Source: Anaerocolumna aminovalerica
GTDB taxonomy: Bacteria > Bacillota > Clostridia > Lachnospirales > Lachnospiraceae
Assembly: GCF_900115365.1 (NCBI RefSeq)
Contig: NZ_FOWD01000015.1
Coordinates: forward strand, 1-64,000
DNA length: 64,000 nucleotides
Direction: 5' to 3'
The notes under the pieces were generated by a model. It made no database searches and was not told the DNA's origin. It saw nothing but the letters and a program-made list of their open reading frames with translations. Each line of letters begins with the position of its first letter. Position 1 is the stretch's first letter. This document shows, one piece after another, positions 26,625 through 36,108 of this stretch. The translations under genes and the position numbers were made by a program.

Positions 26625-28643
26625 ATGAAATATTGTCTAGAAGAACCAGATTACAAATTAAGCCCTTATACGGGAATGACTAAGAAACATTGGATAGAAA
26701 CCTGCCACCTGTTTTTAGAAGGTATCTTTTCACATGTAAAAGAGTTTCAGGATCCAATTGTTATCCCCCATTCCGGTGATAAGGTAAGCTATCCACAACC
26801 GGATGCCCCTGAATGGAGGTATGCGGCAGAAAAGTTTGAGGGACTGGCAAGAAGCTTTCTGATTGCCGCACCTTTATTAATGAACGAACCAGAGGCTATC
26901 ATCGCAAATTATAGCTTAAAAGAATATTACAAGAATCAAATACTTGCTTCTGTAACACCCGGAACAAATAGTTACTTATATAATTTAGAGGAAATAAAGA
27001 AAAGTGCTAAGGAAGGTGAACATGCTTTCCAACATACTTGTGAATGTGCTTCTTTAGTAATTGGTTTAACCATATCTGAGAACATAATCTGGAATCATTA
27101 TACGGAAGCTGAAAAGGATATAATTGCAGAGTATCTCAGTGAGTTTGGACATTCCAGAACCGGGCATCATAATTGGCGCTTTTTTAATATGTTAATACTA
27201 GCATTTTTAGATAGGCATGGTTACCAGATAGATAAAGGAGTTATGAGAGATCATGGGGCCTGTATTCTTTCTTATTATGCAGGTGATGGCTGGTATAGAG
27301 ACGGACATAGGTTTGATTATTATTCTCCATGGGCTTTTCATGTATACGGACCTTTATGGAACCAGTGGTACGGTTATGAGCAGGAGCCGGAAATGGCAGC
27401 AAAAATGGAGGAGTATTCCAATGAATTAATGGATACCTACCCCAATATGTTTGATATAAATGCCCATATGATTATGTGGGGAAGAAGCAGTATATATAGA
27501 AGTGCGGCATCCGCTCCTCTTGCAGCAAATTTACTTTTAAGAAATAGTACAGTAGACAGAGGATTAGCCAGAAGAATATTATCAGGTAATTTACTGCAAT
27601 TTATTACGAAAGAAGAATGTTTTGTAAATAATATACCATGCCTTGGTTACTATGGCCCGTATGAACCATTGATTCAATCCTATAGCTGTTCTGCCAGTCC
27701 ATTTTGGATAGCCAATTCTTTTTTATGTTTAGCTTTACCTGATGAAGATGAATTTTGGACAGCCATAGAGAAGAACGGGGTTTGGGAGAATAGAGATGTT
27801 CCTGTAGAAGAAACTACACTAGATGGACCGGGGATGAATCTTACCAATTATAAAGAAACCGGTACAGTAGAACTTAGGTGTGGGAAAGTATTAGTGAAAA
27901 AAGGTGATCCATTGCTTTCAGAGTATTCCAGATTAAGTTTTAATAGTATATTACCTTGGGAAGTCTTTGACTTTATCGGACCGGAGGCAATGCAATACAG
28001 CCTCTTATACAAAGATAAAGGGAGTACCCAGATACCTAATATTCTTTTATATGCAGGTGAGAAGAATGGGGTATTGTACCGTAAAGAATACTTTGATTTT
28101 GAAGCAACTTTTCAGGATAAAGCAAGTATTGATTTGGCAGATTTCCCGGTAAAGAATGGTCTTATTCGTGTTGATAAAGCCCGTATACCGGATAAACCTT
28201 ATATTTTATACTTGGGACATTATGGTCTGCCTGTAATGGATACGGAAAATATAAGCATAGAAGAGAGAGAAAAAAACGGGGCAAAAGCAATCATTGCTAA
28301 AACACAAGATTTACAGGTTGCCATGGTTATTTATACCGGATTTGACCTGCTGGCTGTGAAAGAAAACTTCTCAAAAAATCCTGTAACTGATGAAAGCATA
28401 CTGATTTATGCAGAAAGTAAAAGAGATAATTATTATGAGTACAGAGATTATGTATTGATTACTGCCATACTGCATAAAAGAGATAATACCTTCTGGAGTG
28501 ATGAAGAATTATTCCCAATTGAACAAATTACATTTGAAGACAAAGAAAAATGCGGCGGATATGGTAAAATAACCGTTAAGCATAGTAATGGAATAGAGAC
28601 AATAATAGATTATGAAGGAATTGAAGGAAATCTTAAAATCTAA
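26625..28643 (+). CDS. DUF2264 protein (probable uronic-acid glycoside hydrolase, GH154-like)
   Basis: A protein of about 672 residues. The N-terminal half is an alpha/alpha-toroid of the DUF2264 family (PF10022), with KHWIETCHLFLEGIF, NWRFFNMLILAFLDRHGY, DGWYRDGHRFDYYSPWAFHVYGPLW and WGRSSIYRSAASAPLA. The C-terminal half is beta-rich. To my knowledge this family corresponds to CAZy GH154, for which beta-glucuronidase activity has been reported; that is recalled and not checked. No signal peptide, so it acts in the cytoplasm on imported fragments. ATG 26625 has GGAG six bases upstream; the frame stays open to 26559, which lacks a good site. It follows the chemoreceptor by about 95 bp. Confidence 0.75.
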   Translation: MKYCLEEPDYKLSPYTGMTKKHWIETCHLFLEGIFSHVKEFQDPIVIPHSGDKVSYPQPDAPEWRYAAEKFEGLARSFLIAAPLLMNEPEAIIANYSLKEYYKNQILASVTPGTNSYLYNLEEIKKSAKEGEHAFQHTCECASLVIGLTISENIIWNHYTEAEKDIIAEYLSEFGHSRTGHHNWRFFNMLILAFLDRHGYQIDKGVMRDHGACILSYYAGDGWYRDGHRFDYYSPWAFHVYGPLWNQWYGYEQEPEMAAKMEEYSNELMDTYPNMFDINAHMIMWGRSSIYRSAASAPLAANLLLRNSTVDRGLARRILSGNLLQFITKEECFVNNIPCLGYYGPYEPLIQSYSCSASPFWIANSFLCLALPDEDEFWTAIEKNGVWENRDVPVEETTLDGPGMNLTNYKETGTVELRCGKVLVKKGDPLLSEYSRLSFNSILPWEVFDFIGPEAMQYSLLYKDKGSTQIPNILLYAGEKNGVLYRKEYFDFEATFQDKASIDLADFPVKNGLIRVDKARIPDKPYILYLGHYGLPVMDTENISIEEREKNGAKAIIAKTQDLQVAMVIYTGFDLLAVKENFSKNPVTDESILIYAESKRDNYYEYRDYVLITAILHKRDNTFWSDEELFPIEQITFEDKEKCGGYGKITVKHSNGIETIIDYEGIEGNLKI

Positions 28644-28721
28644 TAGAAAAAGATTGATATAATTTATTTAAAAAACTGCCATTTTGAGTAAATTAAGCAT
28701 GTTGGATTCCATGCTCAAAGA

Positions 28722-28815
28722 GGCTGTTGTAAAAAAGAACAGAGATACCAGATTTAAAAGATAGATTAATACTATAATCCATATCGTGATATGAAACATT
28801 CATTTTGCAACAGCC
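28722..28815. terminator. Bidirectional terminator between DUF2264 and the YesN-type gene
   Basis: GGCTGTTGTAAAA pairs with TTTTGCAACAGCC, enclosing a loop of about 65 nt. A separate GCATG...CATGC hairpin lies just before it (28697-28713). The genes on either side converge here. The rest of the 205-bp gap holds nothing else. Confidence 0.65.
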
Positions 28816-28848
28816 CCTTCTCTAAGTGGCACAGAATAATATTTTTAT

Positions 28849-30501
28849 TTACTTTTGATTAATTATACTAATTTCATACTCTCTTGGAGACATTCCAGTT
28901 ACTTTTTTAAAGACTTTGCTAAAATAATAAGGATTATCAAAACCCAACATATCTGAAATTTCATACATAAGGTAGTTATGAGTATTAATTAACTCCTTGG
29001 CCTTTTCAATCTTTACATAGGAAATATAATCAGAAAAATTACTGCCGGTATGTTTTTTAAAACTGCTGCTTAAATAACCGGAACTAAAATTTAAGGCTTC
29101 TGAAACACTGGACAAGGTAAGCTTTTCTGTGTAGTGGTTATTAACATATTTTTTTGTTAATTCTATAATCTTATCAATTTTTGAATTCTTTCTGGAATCT
29201 ATTATGTTACATATAGTGGTGCGGAAATGCTTCAAATACTCTATAATATCATTAAGACAACTGAATTGATTCAGATGTTCCATTACCGTAATGGTATTTG
29301 GGAGTGTGTCCATATACCCATTCTCATAACTTTCAAAAAAGGAATAAAGATTGATACAAGCATTAATGGCTTGTCTTTTACGGGGTGTATATGTTGAGAA
29401 AAGATCAATTAATTGATTAAATATATCAGATACTTTTTGGCTGTCATTTTGTTGTAAAGCTATATTCAATTCTTTCTTTAAAAAGCTTATATCAAAATTA
29501 TCGTTATGTCCTATCTTCCTGCATTTTTCCGAATAAAATATGATTGGAGATGCAGGATAATAATAATAGTAATCGATAGCTGTTATAGTCTGATCAATTA
29601 ATTCGGGAAGCTGATAAGCATCTTTAGCAACCTCACTGATACCGAAAGCCGCAGTAATCTCAAAATAAGTTTTTAATACAGTATTCACTTTATTACAAAA
29701 AGATTTTAGTACATCAGCAATGTTATCAATGCCTTCCGTTGAAACTATCAGCAAAAATCTCCATTGTCCCCACTCCAGTATGGAAGAGTTTTTGAAAAAT
29801 CTTCCAAGCATTTCGCTGATTATACCTGATGCATGAGCGGTTATTTTCTTTATATCATCCTGTTTACCTTCTTCTATATACTCTGCATTGGAATAACTTA
29901 TGCTCAACATAATAAGTAGTGGTGAAACAAAGCATTCAGCTATCTGTTTCTCATTATCCGTAAAAGAGTTTAATTTTTCCGTTTTATCCGGTAATACCGA
30001 CTCATCAATTGTTACATAATCTTCGGAAGAGAGTAGTAATTTTTTGAAAAATGTTTTGGTTATTTTTTCTTTACCCGCTTCTATATATGAATTGACCATT
30101 CGGTTGGTATTACATGCAGTTATTTGGTCATAATGCTGTTTTGCTTTATTAAGACTGTTAACTAAAGATTCTTCTGTTAAATTTATTTTTACTAAATATT
30201 CCGAAGCTCCAAGAGTTAAGGCTTTCTTAGCAAGTTCAAATTCTTCCAGATTGGTCAAAACCACAAATGAAAAATCCAAATTTTCTTCTTTACATTTTGT
30301 TATTAGTTCTAAGCCATTCATAACAGGCATCTTAATATCTGTTATAATGATATCTGGCTGCAATTCTATAATCTGTTCTAATGCCTGCTGGCCGTTAGTG
30401 GCTTTGCCGATAATGGTACAGGCATGCTCCTCCCAGTTAATTAAAGAAGTAATCCCCGCTAATATTAATGGTTCATCATCAACTAACATAATCCGATACA
30501 T
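28849..30501 (-). CDS. YesN-type response regulator (receiver plus AraC HTH)
   Basis: A 550-residue protein. The receiver domain (1-120) has DDEPL near residue 10, phospho-acceptor Asp in IIITDIKMPVMNG (about 55) and the Lys in YLVKINL. A long middle region follows, and an AraC HTH pair at about 445-545 (LTLSSVSEALNFSSGYLSSSFKKHTGSNFSDYIS and YEISDMLGFDNPYYFSKVFKKVTGMSPREYE). These pairs control polysaccharide uptake operons in Firmicutes. It lies 9 bp downstream of its kinase. Direct repeats upstream of the solute-binding gene at 32679 and 32740 are possible targets. Confidence 0.95.
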   Translation of the reverse strand: MYRIMLVDDEPLILAGITSLINWEEHACTIIGKATNGQQALEQIIELQPDIIITDIKMPVMNGLELITKCKEENLDFSFVVLTNLEEFELAKKALTLGASEYLVKINLTEESLVNSLNKAKQHYDQITACNTNRMVNSYIEAGKEKITKTFFKKLLLSSEDYVTIDESVLPDKTEKLNSFTDNEKQIAECFVSPLLIMLSISYSNAEYIEEGKQDDIKKITAHASGIISEMLGRFFKNSSILEWGQWRFLLIVSTEGIDNIADVLKSFCNKVNTVLKTYFEITAAFGISEVAKDAYQLPELIDQTITAIDYYYYYPASPIIFYSEKCRKIGHNDNFDISFLKKELNIALQQNDSQKVSDIFNQLIDLFSTYTPRKRQAINACINLYSFFESYENGYMDTLPNTITVMEHLNQFSCLNDIIEYLKHFRTTICNIIDSRKNSKIDKIIELTKKYVNNHYTEKLTLSSVSEALNFSSGYLSSSFKKHTGSNFSDYISYVKIEKAKELINTHNYLMYEISDMLGFDNPYYFSKVFKKVTGMSPREYEISIINQK

Positions 30502-30510
30502 AGAAACCTC

Positions 30511-32295
30511 CTAGTCAAATTCTAATGGAAGAGATACTGTAATTTTGGTGTATTCTCCTACTTTGCTGTCAATTTTAATTCCATAATCTTCTCCATAAAC
30601 AAGTTTAAACCTCCTATCAACATTAGGTAAACCAATACCGCTCATAGTACTGCTCTTAACTCTTTCCGTTTTTGATAAAAGGGTACTTAGATTTTCCGGT
30701 GAAATTCCAACGCCATTATCATAAACGGATATATATAACGTACTATTATCTGTGTATGCTGATATTTTGATAACTCCAGTATGACCGCTTGGCTCAATAC
30801 CATTAAAAATTGCATTTTCAACGATAGGTTGTAAGGTTAGTTTAATAATTTTCGCTTTATAAAGAACCGGATCCGATATTTGAATATCTATATCGAATAA
30901 TTCAACATATCTTATCTTTTCAATTATAACATAGTCATTTAAAAATTCTAATTCTTTTTCTAATGTTACTTTTTCGTTAAAGCCTTTTGCCATATTTTTC
31001 AATAGTGAAGACAGAGAGGTTACCACCTGAACAATTCCGCTATTTTTTTGTATCATGGCAATCCAGCGGATGGAATCCAAAGTATTATAAAGAAAATGGG
31101 GATTGATTTGTGCCTGTAACATTTTTATTTCCAGATCTTTCTTTTCTTTTTCTATCTCAACCCGGGTATCCAACAGAGTATATATTTGACTGGACATCTG
31201 ATTTACGCATTTGCCAATTGTTCCGATCTCATCATTACCTTCAATCTTTGGATCACGGGTAAAATCTCCATTTGAAATATTTTCGATACTATATAAAAGC
31301 CGTGCAATAGGCTTATTAATTTTCTTCGAAATTAATATTGAAAGCAGCAATCCAATAATTAAACAGGAAATAAACAAAAGGATAATTGTTTGGATTATTA
31401 CAATGTGCTCCATACTAAGGTCCTTTATTGGTATTACTTCATAAATTAATATACCGCTTTGAGGCTGTCTGTAATAAGTAACAATACTATCAATGCCATC
31501 AATATCCACACGGAGATAACCCTGATTATTAGACTTGTTCAATAAAGTATTTATAATGCTTGTCCCATTAATACCACCGGAATTAACAGAGGCAATTACA
31601 TCACCTTCCTTTGTTATACAATACATAGCGCTATCATCGTTATATTGTTCTAAGGTTTTACTATATAATTTCGAGGATATACATAATAAAACCCATCCAT
31701 TATTTTTTTTGTTGTCATCATATTCTAAAGTTCTAAGTATAGGAAGGAGTTTAGTTTTAGATGGTTCTAAAAAAGGTGAATCTACCAAGGATAATTGATA
31801 GGAACTTGAATTTTTTTCATATTCTTTTTGAAACCAATCTGAATTAGTAATCCATGAAACATCATTTATAGATCCGGGAATAAAACCGGATTGTATTAAA
31901 ACTCCATTTTTACTGTAGAGAGTAATTTTTGCTATGTATTCGCTATAACCGGAAACTGCACAATAATCTTTTAAAACCTGAGTTCCATATAGAGCCAATT
32001 GTTTACCGCTGGATGTCTGTAAGTTACGGCTGTTTATGGATAGGAATAAGGATTTCCTTGCTGTACAATTCAGTACAATGTTTAGCATTTCTTCGTAGGC
32101 AATGTGAAGCCGGTCTGAAATGTTCTTAGTATGGTACATGGAATTATTAATTGCAGTTTTTATTGTATTTTTTCGATATGAGATAAAATTAAATATACTT
32201 ACAAACATTGCTATTGAAATAATAATAATAAGATTGTAAAGTATAAGTTTACTTTTAATCGTTTTTATTGAAAATAAGTCTCTGAATTTTTTCAT
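30511..32295 (-). CDS. YesM-type sensor histidine kinase
   Basis: A kinase of about 594 residues with two transmembrane segments (about 15-40 and 290-315) bounding a dCache-like external sensor, HAMP (315-370), the YesM-type His motif QAQINPHFLYNTLDSIRW and an HATPase domain with PIVENAIFNGIEP and YDNGVGISPENL. ATG 32295 is chosen since AAAGGA lies nine bases upstream, while the TTG at 32313 includes that site. It senses an extracellular sugar signal, probably alone or with the lipoprotein at 32871. It is divergent from the ABC importer it presumably controls. Confidence 0.95.
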   Translation of the reverse strand: MKKFRDLFSIKTIKSKLILYNLIIIISIAMFVSIFNFISYRKNTIKTAINNSMYHTKNISDRLHIAYEEMLNIVLNCTARKSLFLSINSRNLQTSSGKQLALYGTQVLKDYCAVSGYSEYIAKITLYSKNGVLIQSGFIPGSINDVSWITNSDWFQKEYEKNSSSYQLSLVDSPFLEPSKTKLLPILRTLEYDDNKKNNGWVLLCISSKLYSKTLEQYNDDSAMYCITKEGDVIASVNSGGINGTSIINTLLNKSNNQGYLRVDIDGIDSIVTYYRQPQSGILIYEVIPIKDLSMEHIVIIQTIILLFISCLIIGLLLSILISKKINKPIARLLYSIENISNGDFTRDPKIEGNDEIGTIGKCVNQMSSQIYTLLDTRVEIEKEKKDLEIKMLQAQINPHFLYNTLDSIRWIAMIQKNSGIVQVVTSLSSLLKNMAKGFNEKVTLEKELEFLNDYVIIEKIRYVELFDIDIQISDPVLYKAKIIKLTLQPIVENAIFNGIEPSGHTGVIKISAYTDNSTLYISVYDNGVGISPENLSTLLSKTERVKSSTMSGIGLPNVDRRFKLVYGEDYGIKIDSKVGEYTKITVSLPLEFD

Positions 32296-32327
32296 GAATT
32301 TGAATCCTTTCAATTTAGATAAGAAGG

Positions 32328-32545
32328 GAAAGTGTGAAAAGAAATTCTAAGTCAGCACAATACGCTGACTAAGTATTTCTAAGTTTCACACTAGGAAGAA
32401 CTCCAACAAGAGAATCCATTGGAATTCTCTTGTTGAACTTCTTCATCTATTATTTGAGATGTGGCTAAGCCACATCATGTCTGGAAGTGTGAAATACATA
32501 ATTCACACCCTGATTCGGCAGTGCCAATCTGAGCAGATACGGCAT
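32328..32545 (+). repeat. Hairpin-rich intergenic repeat, copy A
   Basis: Five hairpins in series: GTGTGAAA/TTTCACAC (32332-32391) with GTCAGC/GCTGAC inside; GAAGAA...TTCTTC (32395-32444) enclosing a 12-bp perfect CAACAAGAGAAT/ATTCTCTTGTTG; GATGTGGC-TAA-GCCACATC (32458-32476); GTGTGAA/TTCACAC (32487-32508); and ATCTG/CAGAT (32527-32538). Copy B at 51436 has the same order, with compensatory changes in two stems. It lies in the divergent gap between the kinase and the solute-binding gene. No start codon gives a credible ORF. Nature unknown: structured RNA or a palindromic mobile repeat. Confidence 0.6.
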
Positions 32546-32678
32546 GCAATGTGAGCTATTGTGAGAAACTTAAAACAGCATCATATTTGTAAGATTAAAT
32601 GTTTATTACCTCTATTATATCTTCTTTCAGCAAAAACACAAGAAAACAAGGGAGAAAATATTCGTTTTTGTTGAATGT

Positions 32679-32777
32679 CTATAAATAGTATAAAAATATA
32701 AAGAAAATATATTTTTATCTATTATAAATTTTGTAGGAACTATAAATAGTAATATAAATATAAACATAATTTATGTT
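32679..32777 (+). promoter_or_regulatory. Direct repeats and palindrome upstream of the ABC importer operon
   Basis: CTATAAATAGTA occurs at 32679-32690 and 32740-32751, each followed by a similar ATATAAA-rich stretch. AACATAA-T-TTATGTT, a perfect 7-bp inverted repeat, is at 32763-32777. AraC-type response regulators usually bind direct repeats, so these are candidate YesN sites for the solute-binding gene. The whole 575-bp gap also contains repeat copy A but no gene. Confidence 0.45.
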
Positions 32778-32870
32778 CTTATAGGCGTTTTTTTGTTATC
32801 ATGAATGCAAGATATAAAACACTTATTACATAAAGCCAGCGCTTTATAGTGAATTTATAGGAGGATGTAT

Positions 32871-34196
32871 ATGAAAAAACCAATTGTTTTGCTATTATCT
32901 GCAATAATGGCAGCAACCCTCATCACAGGATGTGGCAAAAAGGATACACCAAAGGAAGATACTACAAAAAATGAAACTGGAAATGAACAAACAGAAAATA
33001 CCAAAAATGACGGTGGAAAGAAAACTCTTACCGTAACTACTTGGGATAATGACACTACACCACAATTCTCAGCAACGATCAAAGCTTTTGAAGATGCACA
33101 CCCTGATGTTAAGGTTGAAGTTATTGATACTTCTGCAGACGAATATAACAATAAGCTTACTGTTATGTTAGCAGCTGAATCAAAAGATCCGGACGTAATC
33201 TGGGTAAAGGATATGGGATCCTTACTTTCCATGGCATCTAAGAAACAATTACTGGAATTAGATGAATTTATTGCAAAAGATAATGTAGATTTATCCGTAT
33301 ACAGTGGTGCTGCAGAACAGCTTCAAGTAGAAGGAAAATCTTATTCTCTTCCATACCGTTCTGACTGGTATGTATTATACTATAATAAAGACTTATTCGA
33401 TAAAGCCGGAGTAGAATATCCATCAAATGATATGACATGGGCTGAATACGAAGAGCTTGCAAGAAAAGTAACATTTGGTGAAGGCAGCGATAAGGTATAT
33501 GGAACTCATAACCATACTTGGCAGGCACTTGTTACTAACTGGGCTGTACAAGATGGAAAGAACACTGTAGTTGCAAAAGATTATTCTTACTTAAAACCAT
33601 ATTATGAACAAGCAGTAAGAATGCAAAAAGATGGAATCATCCAAGACTATGCAACATTAAAAACAGCGAATATTCACTATTCAAGTGTATTTAAGAACCA
33701 ACAGGTTGCGATGATGCCAATGGGTACTTGGTTTATTGGAACAATGATGCAATCCCAGACTTCAGGGGAGACTGACTTTAATTGGGGATTTGCAACAATT
33801 CCACATCCAGAAGGCGTTGCAGCAGGCTCAACAGTTGGAGCATTAACTCCTATTGCAATTGGTGCTAACACAGATGTTCCGGATTTAGCATGGGAATTTG
33901 TAAAATTCGCTGCATCCGCAGAAAACTCTAAAACACTTGCAGAGAATGGTATTTTATCAGGAATTCAATCCGAAGAATCTTTTGATATTATAGCTTCAGC
34001 TGAATTTTTCCCATCTGAATGTAAAGATGCTTTAAAATATACTAATTATGTATTTGACAGACCATTAGATGAGAATATTGATGAAGTACGTACCGTATTA
34101 GATGAAGAACACGATTTGATCATGATTGGTGAATACACTATTGATGAAGGTATAAAAGAATTACAAGAACGTGTTGCAGAAATTAAAGGTTATTAA
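32871..34196 (+). CDS. ABC sugar transporter, solute-binding lipoprotein
   Basis: A lipoprotein of about 441 residues of the family 1 solute-binding class (UgpB/MalE-like). The signal peptide ends in a lipobox LITGCGKK, followed by a Thr/Asn/Lys-rich linker. The mature part begins TLTVTTWDNDTTPQFSATIKAFEDAHPDVKVEVI, and DVIWVKDMG and YYNKDLFDKAGVEYP are typical. It should bind glycosaminoglycan oligosaccharides at the cell surface and pass them to the two permeases. AGGAGG ends six bases before ATG 32871. A terminator follows, which would keep its level above that of the permeases. Confidence 0.95.
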   Translation: MKKPIVLLLSAIMAATLITGCGKKDTPKEDTTKNETGNEQTENTKNDGGKKTLTVTTWDNDTTPQFSATIKAFEDAHPDVKVEVIDTSADEYNNKLTVMLAAESKDPDVIWVKDMGSLLSMASKKQLLELDEFIAKDNVDLSVYSGAAEQLQVEGKSYSLPYRSDWYVLYYNKDLFDKAGVEYPSNDMTWAEYEELARKVTFGEGSDKVYGTHNHTWQALVTNWAVQDGKNTVVAKDYSYLKPYYEQAVRMQKDGIIQDYATLKTANIHYSSVFKNQQVAMMPMGTWFIGTMMQSQTSGETDFNWGFATIPHPEGVAAGSTVGALTPIAIGANTDVPDLAWEFVKFAASAENSKTLAENGILSGIQSEESFDIIASAEFFPSECKDALKYTNYVFDRPLDENIDEVRTVLDEEHDLIMIGEYTIDEGIKELQERVAEIKGY

Positions 34197-34226
34197 AGTT
34201 AAGGTAGAACTTATATATTGTTAAGT

Positions 34227-34290
34227 AAAAGGGGCGTTCAAAAAAATGTTGTTTATTAAACAATAGAGTGTTTGAAAGCGCCCCTTTTTA
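34227..34290 (+). terminator. Partial terminator between lipoprotein and permease genes
   Basis: AAAAGGGGCGTTCAAA pairs with TTTGAAAGCGCCCCTTTT around a long loop, and T5 follows. Intra-operon terminators after the binding-protein gene are common in ABC operons and set the protein ratio. Confidence 0.8.
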
Positions 34291-34320
34291 TTATGCAAAG
34301 ATTTAGCGGAGGTTAAATAT

Positions 34321-35214
34321 ATGACATCAAAACAGAAACGAAAAATAAAGAATAATTTAGTAGGGTATTCTTTTATTTTGCCAAATCTCATTGGTTATAC
34401 TATCTTTATTTTTTTACCAGTGTGTTTTTCATTAATATTAAGTGTAATGGAATGGGATGGTTCAAGAAACCCCATGGTATTTGTGGGCTTAGAAAATTTT
34501 AAACGGTTAATAAATGATAGTACATTTCGTATTTCTTTTATAAACACTTTAAAGTATGCAGTATTTACAGTTCCAATAACGGTAGTTGCATCTTTATTAT
34601 TAGCAGTATTATTAAATAAAAAGATAAAAGGCATTGCAGTATTTAGAACATCCTTTTTCTTCCCCTATATTGCATCTTTAGTAGCAGTTGGTGCAGTTTG
34701 GAACATGCTTTTCCAACCGGAATACGGACCAATCAACAACTTATTAAGAGCCATTGGTATAGCGAATCCTCCCAGATGGGTCGTATCTACAAAATGGGCT
34801 ATGATGGCAGTAATTATTGTTAGTATATGGAAGTTCATGGGCTATTATATGATCGTTTATCTGGCTGCACTACAGGGCATATCGCCTGCTCTATATGAAG
34901 CTGCAAGCATAGATGGTGCCAATGGATGGAGAAAGTTAAGATACATAACAATTCCTTTGTTGACGCCAACAACCTTCTTCGTAATGATGATGTTAACCAT
35001 ACAATGTTTTAAAGTATTCGATTTAATCTATGTTATGACTGGCGGAGGACCGGGAAGATCTACCAATGTATTGGTTAACTTTATATACAATTCAGCCTTT
35101 GTAAAATTTGATTTTGGATATGCAAGTGCAGCAGCTATTGTATTATTCGTAATTGTTCTTGTTGTTACACTGATTCAATTTAAAGGCGAAAAGAAATTCG
35201 TTAAATATATGTAA
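34321..35214 (+). CDS. ABC sugar transporter permease (MalF/UgpA type)
   Basis: A 297-residue inner-membrane permease with six transmembrane helices and the EAA loop YEAASIDGANGWRKLRYITIPLLTP (about 195-220), which contacts the ATPase. It belongs with the lipoprotein upstream and the second permease 15 bp downstream. No ATPase gene is present in this locus, so a shared MsmX/MalK-type ATPase encoded elsewhere must energise it. GGAGG precedes the ATG. Confidence 0.95.
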   Translation: MTSKQKRKIKNNLVGYSFILPNLIGYTIFIFLPVCFSLILSVMEWDGSRNPMVFVGLENFKRLINDSTFRISFINTLKYAVFTVPITVVASLLLAVLLNKKIKGIAVFRTSFFFPYIASLVAVGAVWNMLFQPEYGPINNLLRAIGIANPPRWVVSTKWAMMAVIIVSIWKFMGYYMIVYLAALQGISPALYEAASIDGANGWRKLRYITIPLLTPTTFFVMMMLTIQCFKVFDLIYVMTGGGPGRSTNVLVNFIYNSAFVKFDFGYASAAAIVLFVIVLVVTLIQFKGEKKFVKYM

Positions 35215-35228
35215 GAGAGGCGAAAATT

Positions 35229-36056
35229 ATGAAAACAAATAAATCAATAGGTAGAATTATATTATATATTTTACTCATTGCCGCATCAATTTTAATGCTT
35301 ATTCCTTTCTATTGGATGGTTATTTCATCTTTAAAATTAAATAAAGACGTATTTTCCATACCTATGAAATGGATTCCGGATGCTTTTCATTTTGAAAACT
35401 ATCAAATTATATGGAAAAAGCTACCTTTGTTAGACTTCTTTAAAAACACCACTAAATTAACCGTTATTACAACTATTATTCAGCTGTTTACCAGCTGCTT
35501 CGCAGCTTACGGTTTCGCTAAAATGAAGTTTGCAGGCAGAAATCTGATCTTTTTAATCTATGTAACTACAATCGCTGTTCCATGGCAAGTGTACATGGTA
35601 CCACAGTTTACAATGATGTCAAGATTTGGATTGACCAATAGTCATCTTGGGCTAATTTTATTACAGTCCTTCTCAGCTTTTGGTGTATTTTTAATTCGTC
35701 AGTTTTATATCAGTATACCGGAAGAACTTTGTGAGGCTGCCAGAATCGATGGTTTAAGTGAATATGGAATATTTGCAAAAATTGTATTCCCTTTAGGTAA
35801 ATCAGCTATGGCAACTTTAGTTATTTTTACATTTGTGAACGTATGGAATGACTTTATGGGACCTCTTATTTATTTAGACAGTACGAATTTAAAAACAATT
35901 CAACTTGGTATTCGTATGTTCATATCTCAATATGGAGCTGACTATGCATGGGTTATGGCCGCTTCTGTGTGTTCTCTGATTCCGGTTGTTATTATATTTA
36001 TATTCTGTCAGCGTTACTTCGTTGAAGGAGTTGCAGCAAGCGGTATTAAAGGCTAA
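35229..36056 (+). CDS. ABC sugar transporter permease (MalG/UgpE type)
   Basis: A 275-residue partner permease: six helices, the EAA motif LCEAARIDGLSEYGIFAKIVFPLGKS (about 175-200) and a C-terminus RYFVEGVAASGIKG typical of the family. It follows its partner by 15 bp and precedes the glucuronyl hydrolase by 52 bp, fitting a transport-then-cleave operon. Confidence 0.95.
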   Translation: MKTNKSIGRIILYILLIAASILMLIPFYWMVISSLKLNKDVFSIPMKWIPDAFHFENYQIIWKKLPLLDFFKNTTKLTVITTIIQLFTSCFAAYGFAKMKFAGRNLIFLIYVTTIAVPWQVYMVPQFTMMSRFGLTNSHLGLILLQSFSAFGVFLIRQFYISIPEELCEAARIDGLSEYGIFAKIVFPLGKSAMATLVIFTFVNVWNDFMGPLIYLDSTNLKTIQLGIRMFISQYGADYAWVMAASVCSLIPVVIIFIFCQRYFVEGVAASGIKG

Positions 36057-36108
36057 TACATGATAAGGTTTATTACAAAATTAATAAGAACCAAGGGAGG
36101 TTAATTAA

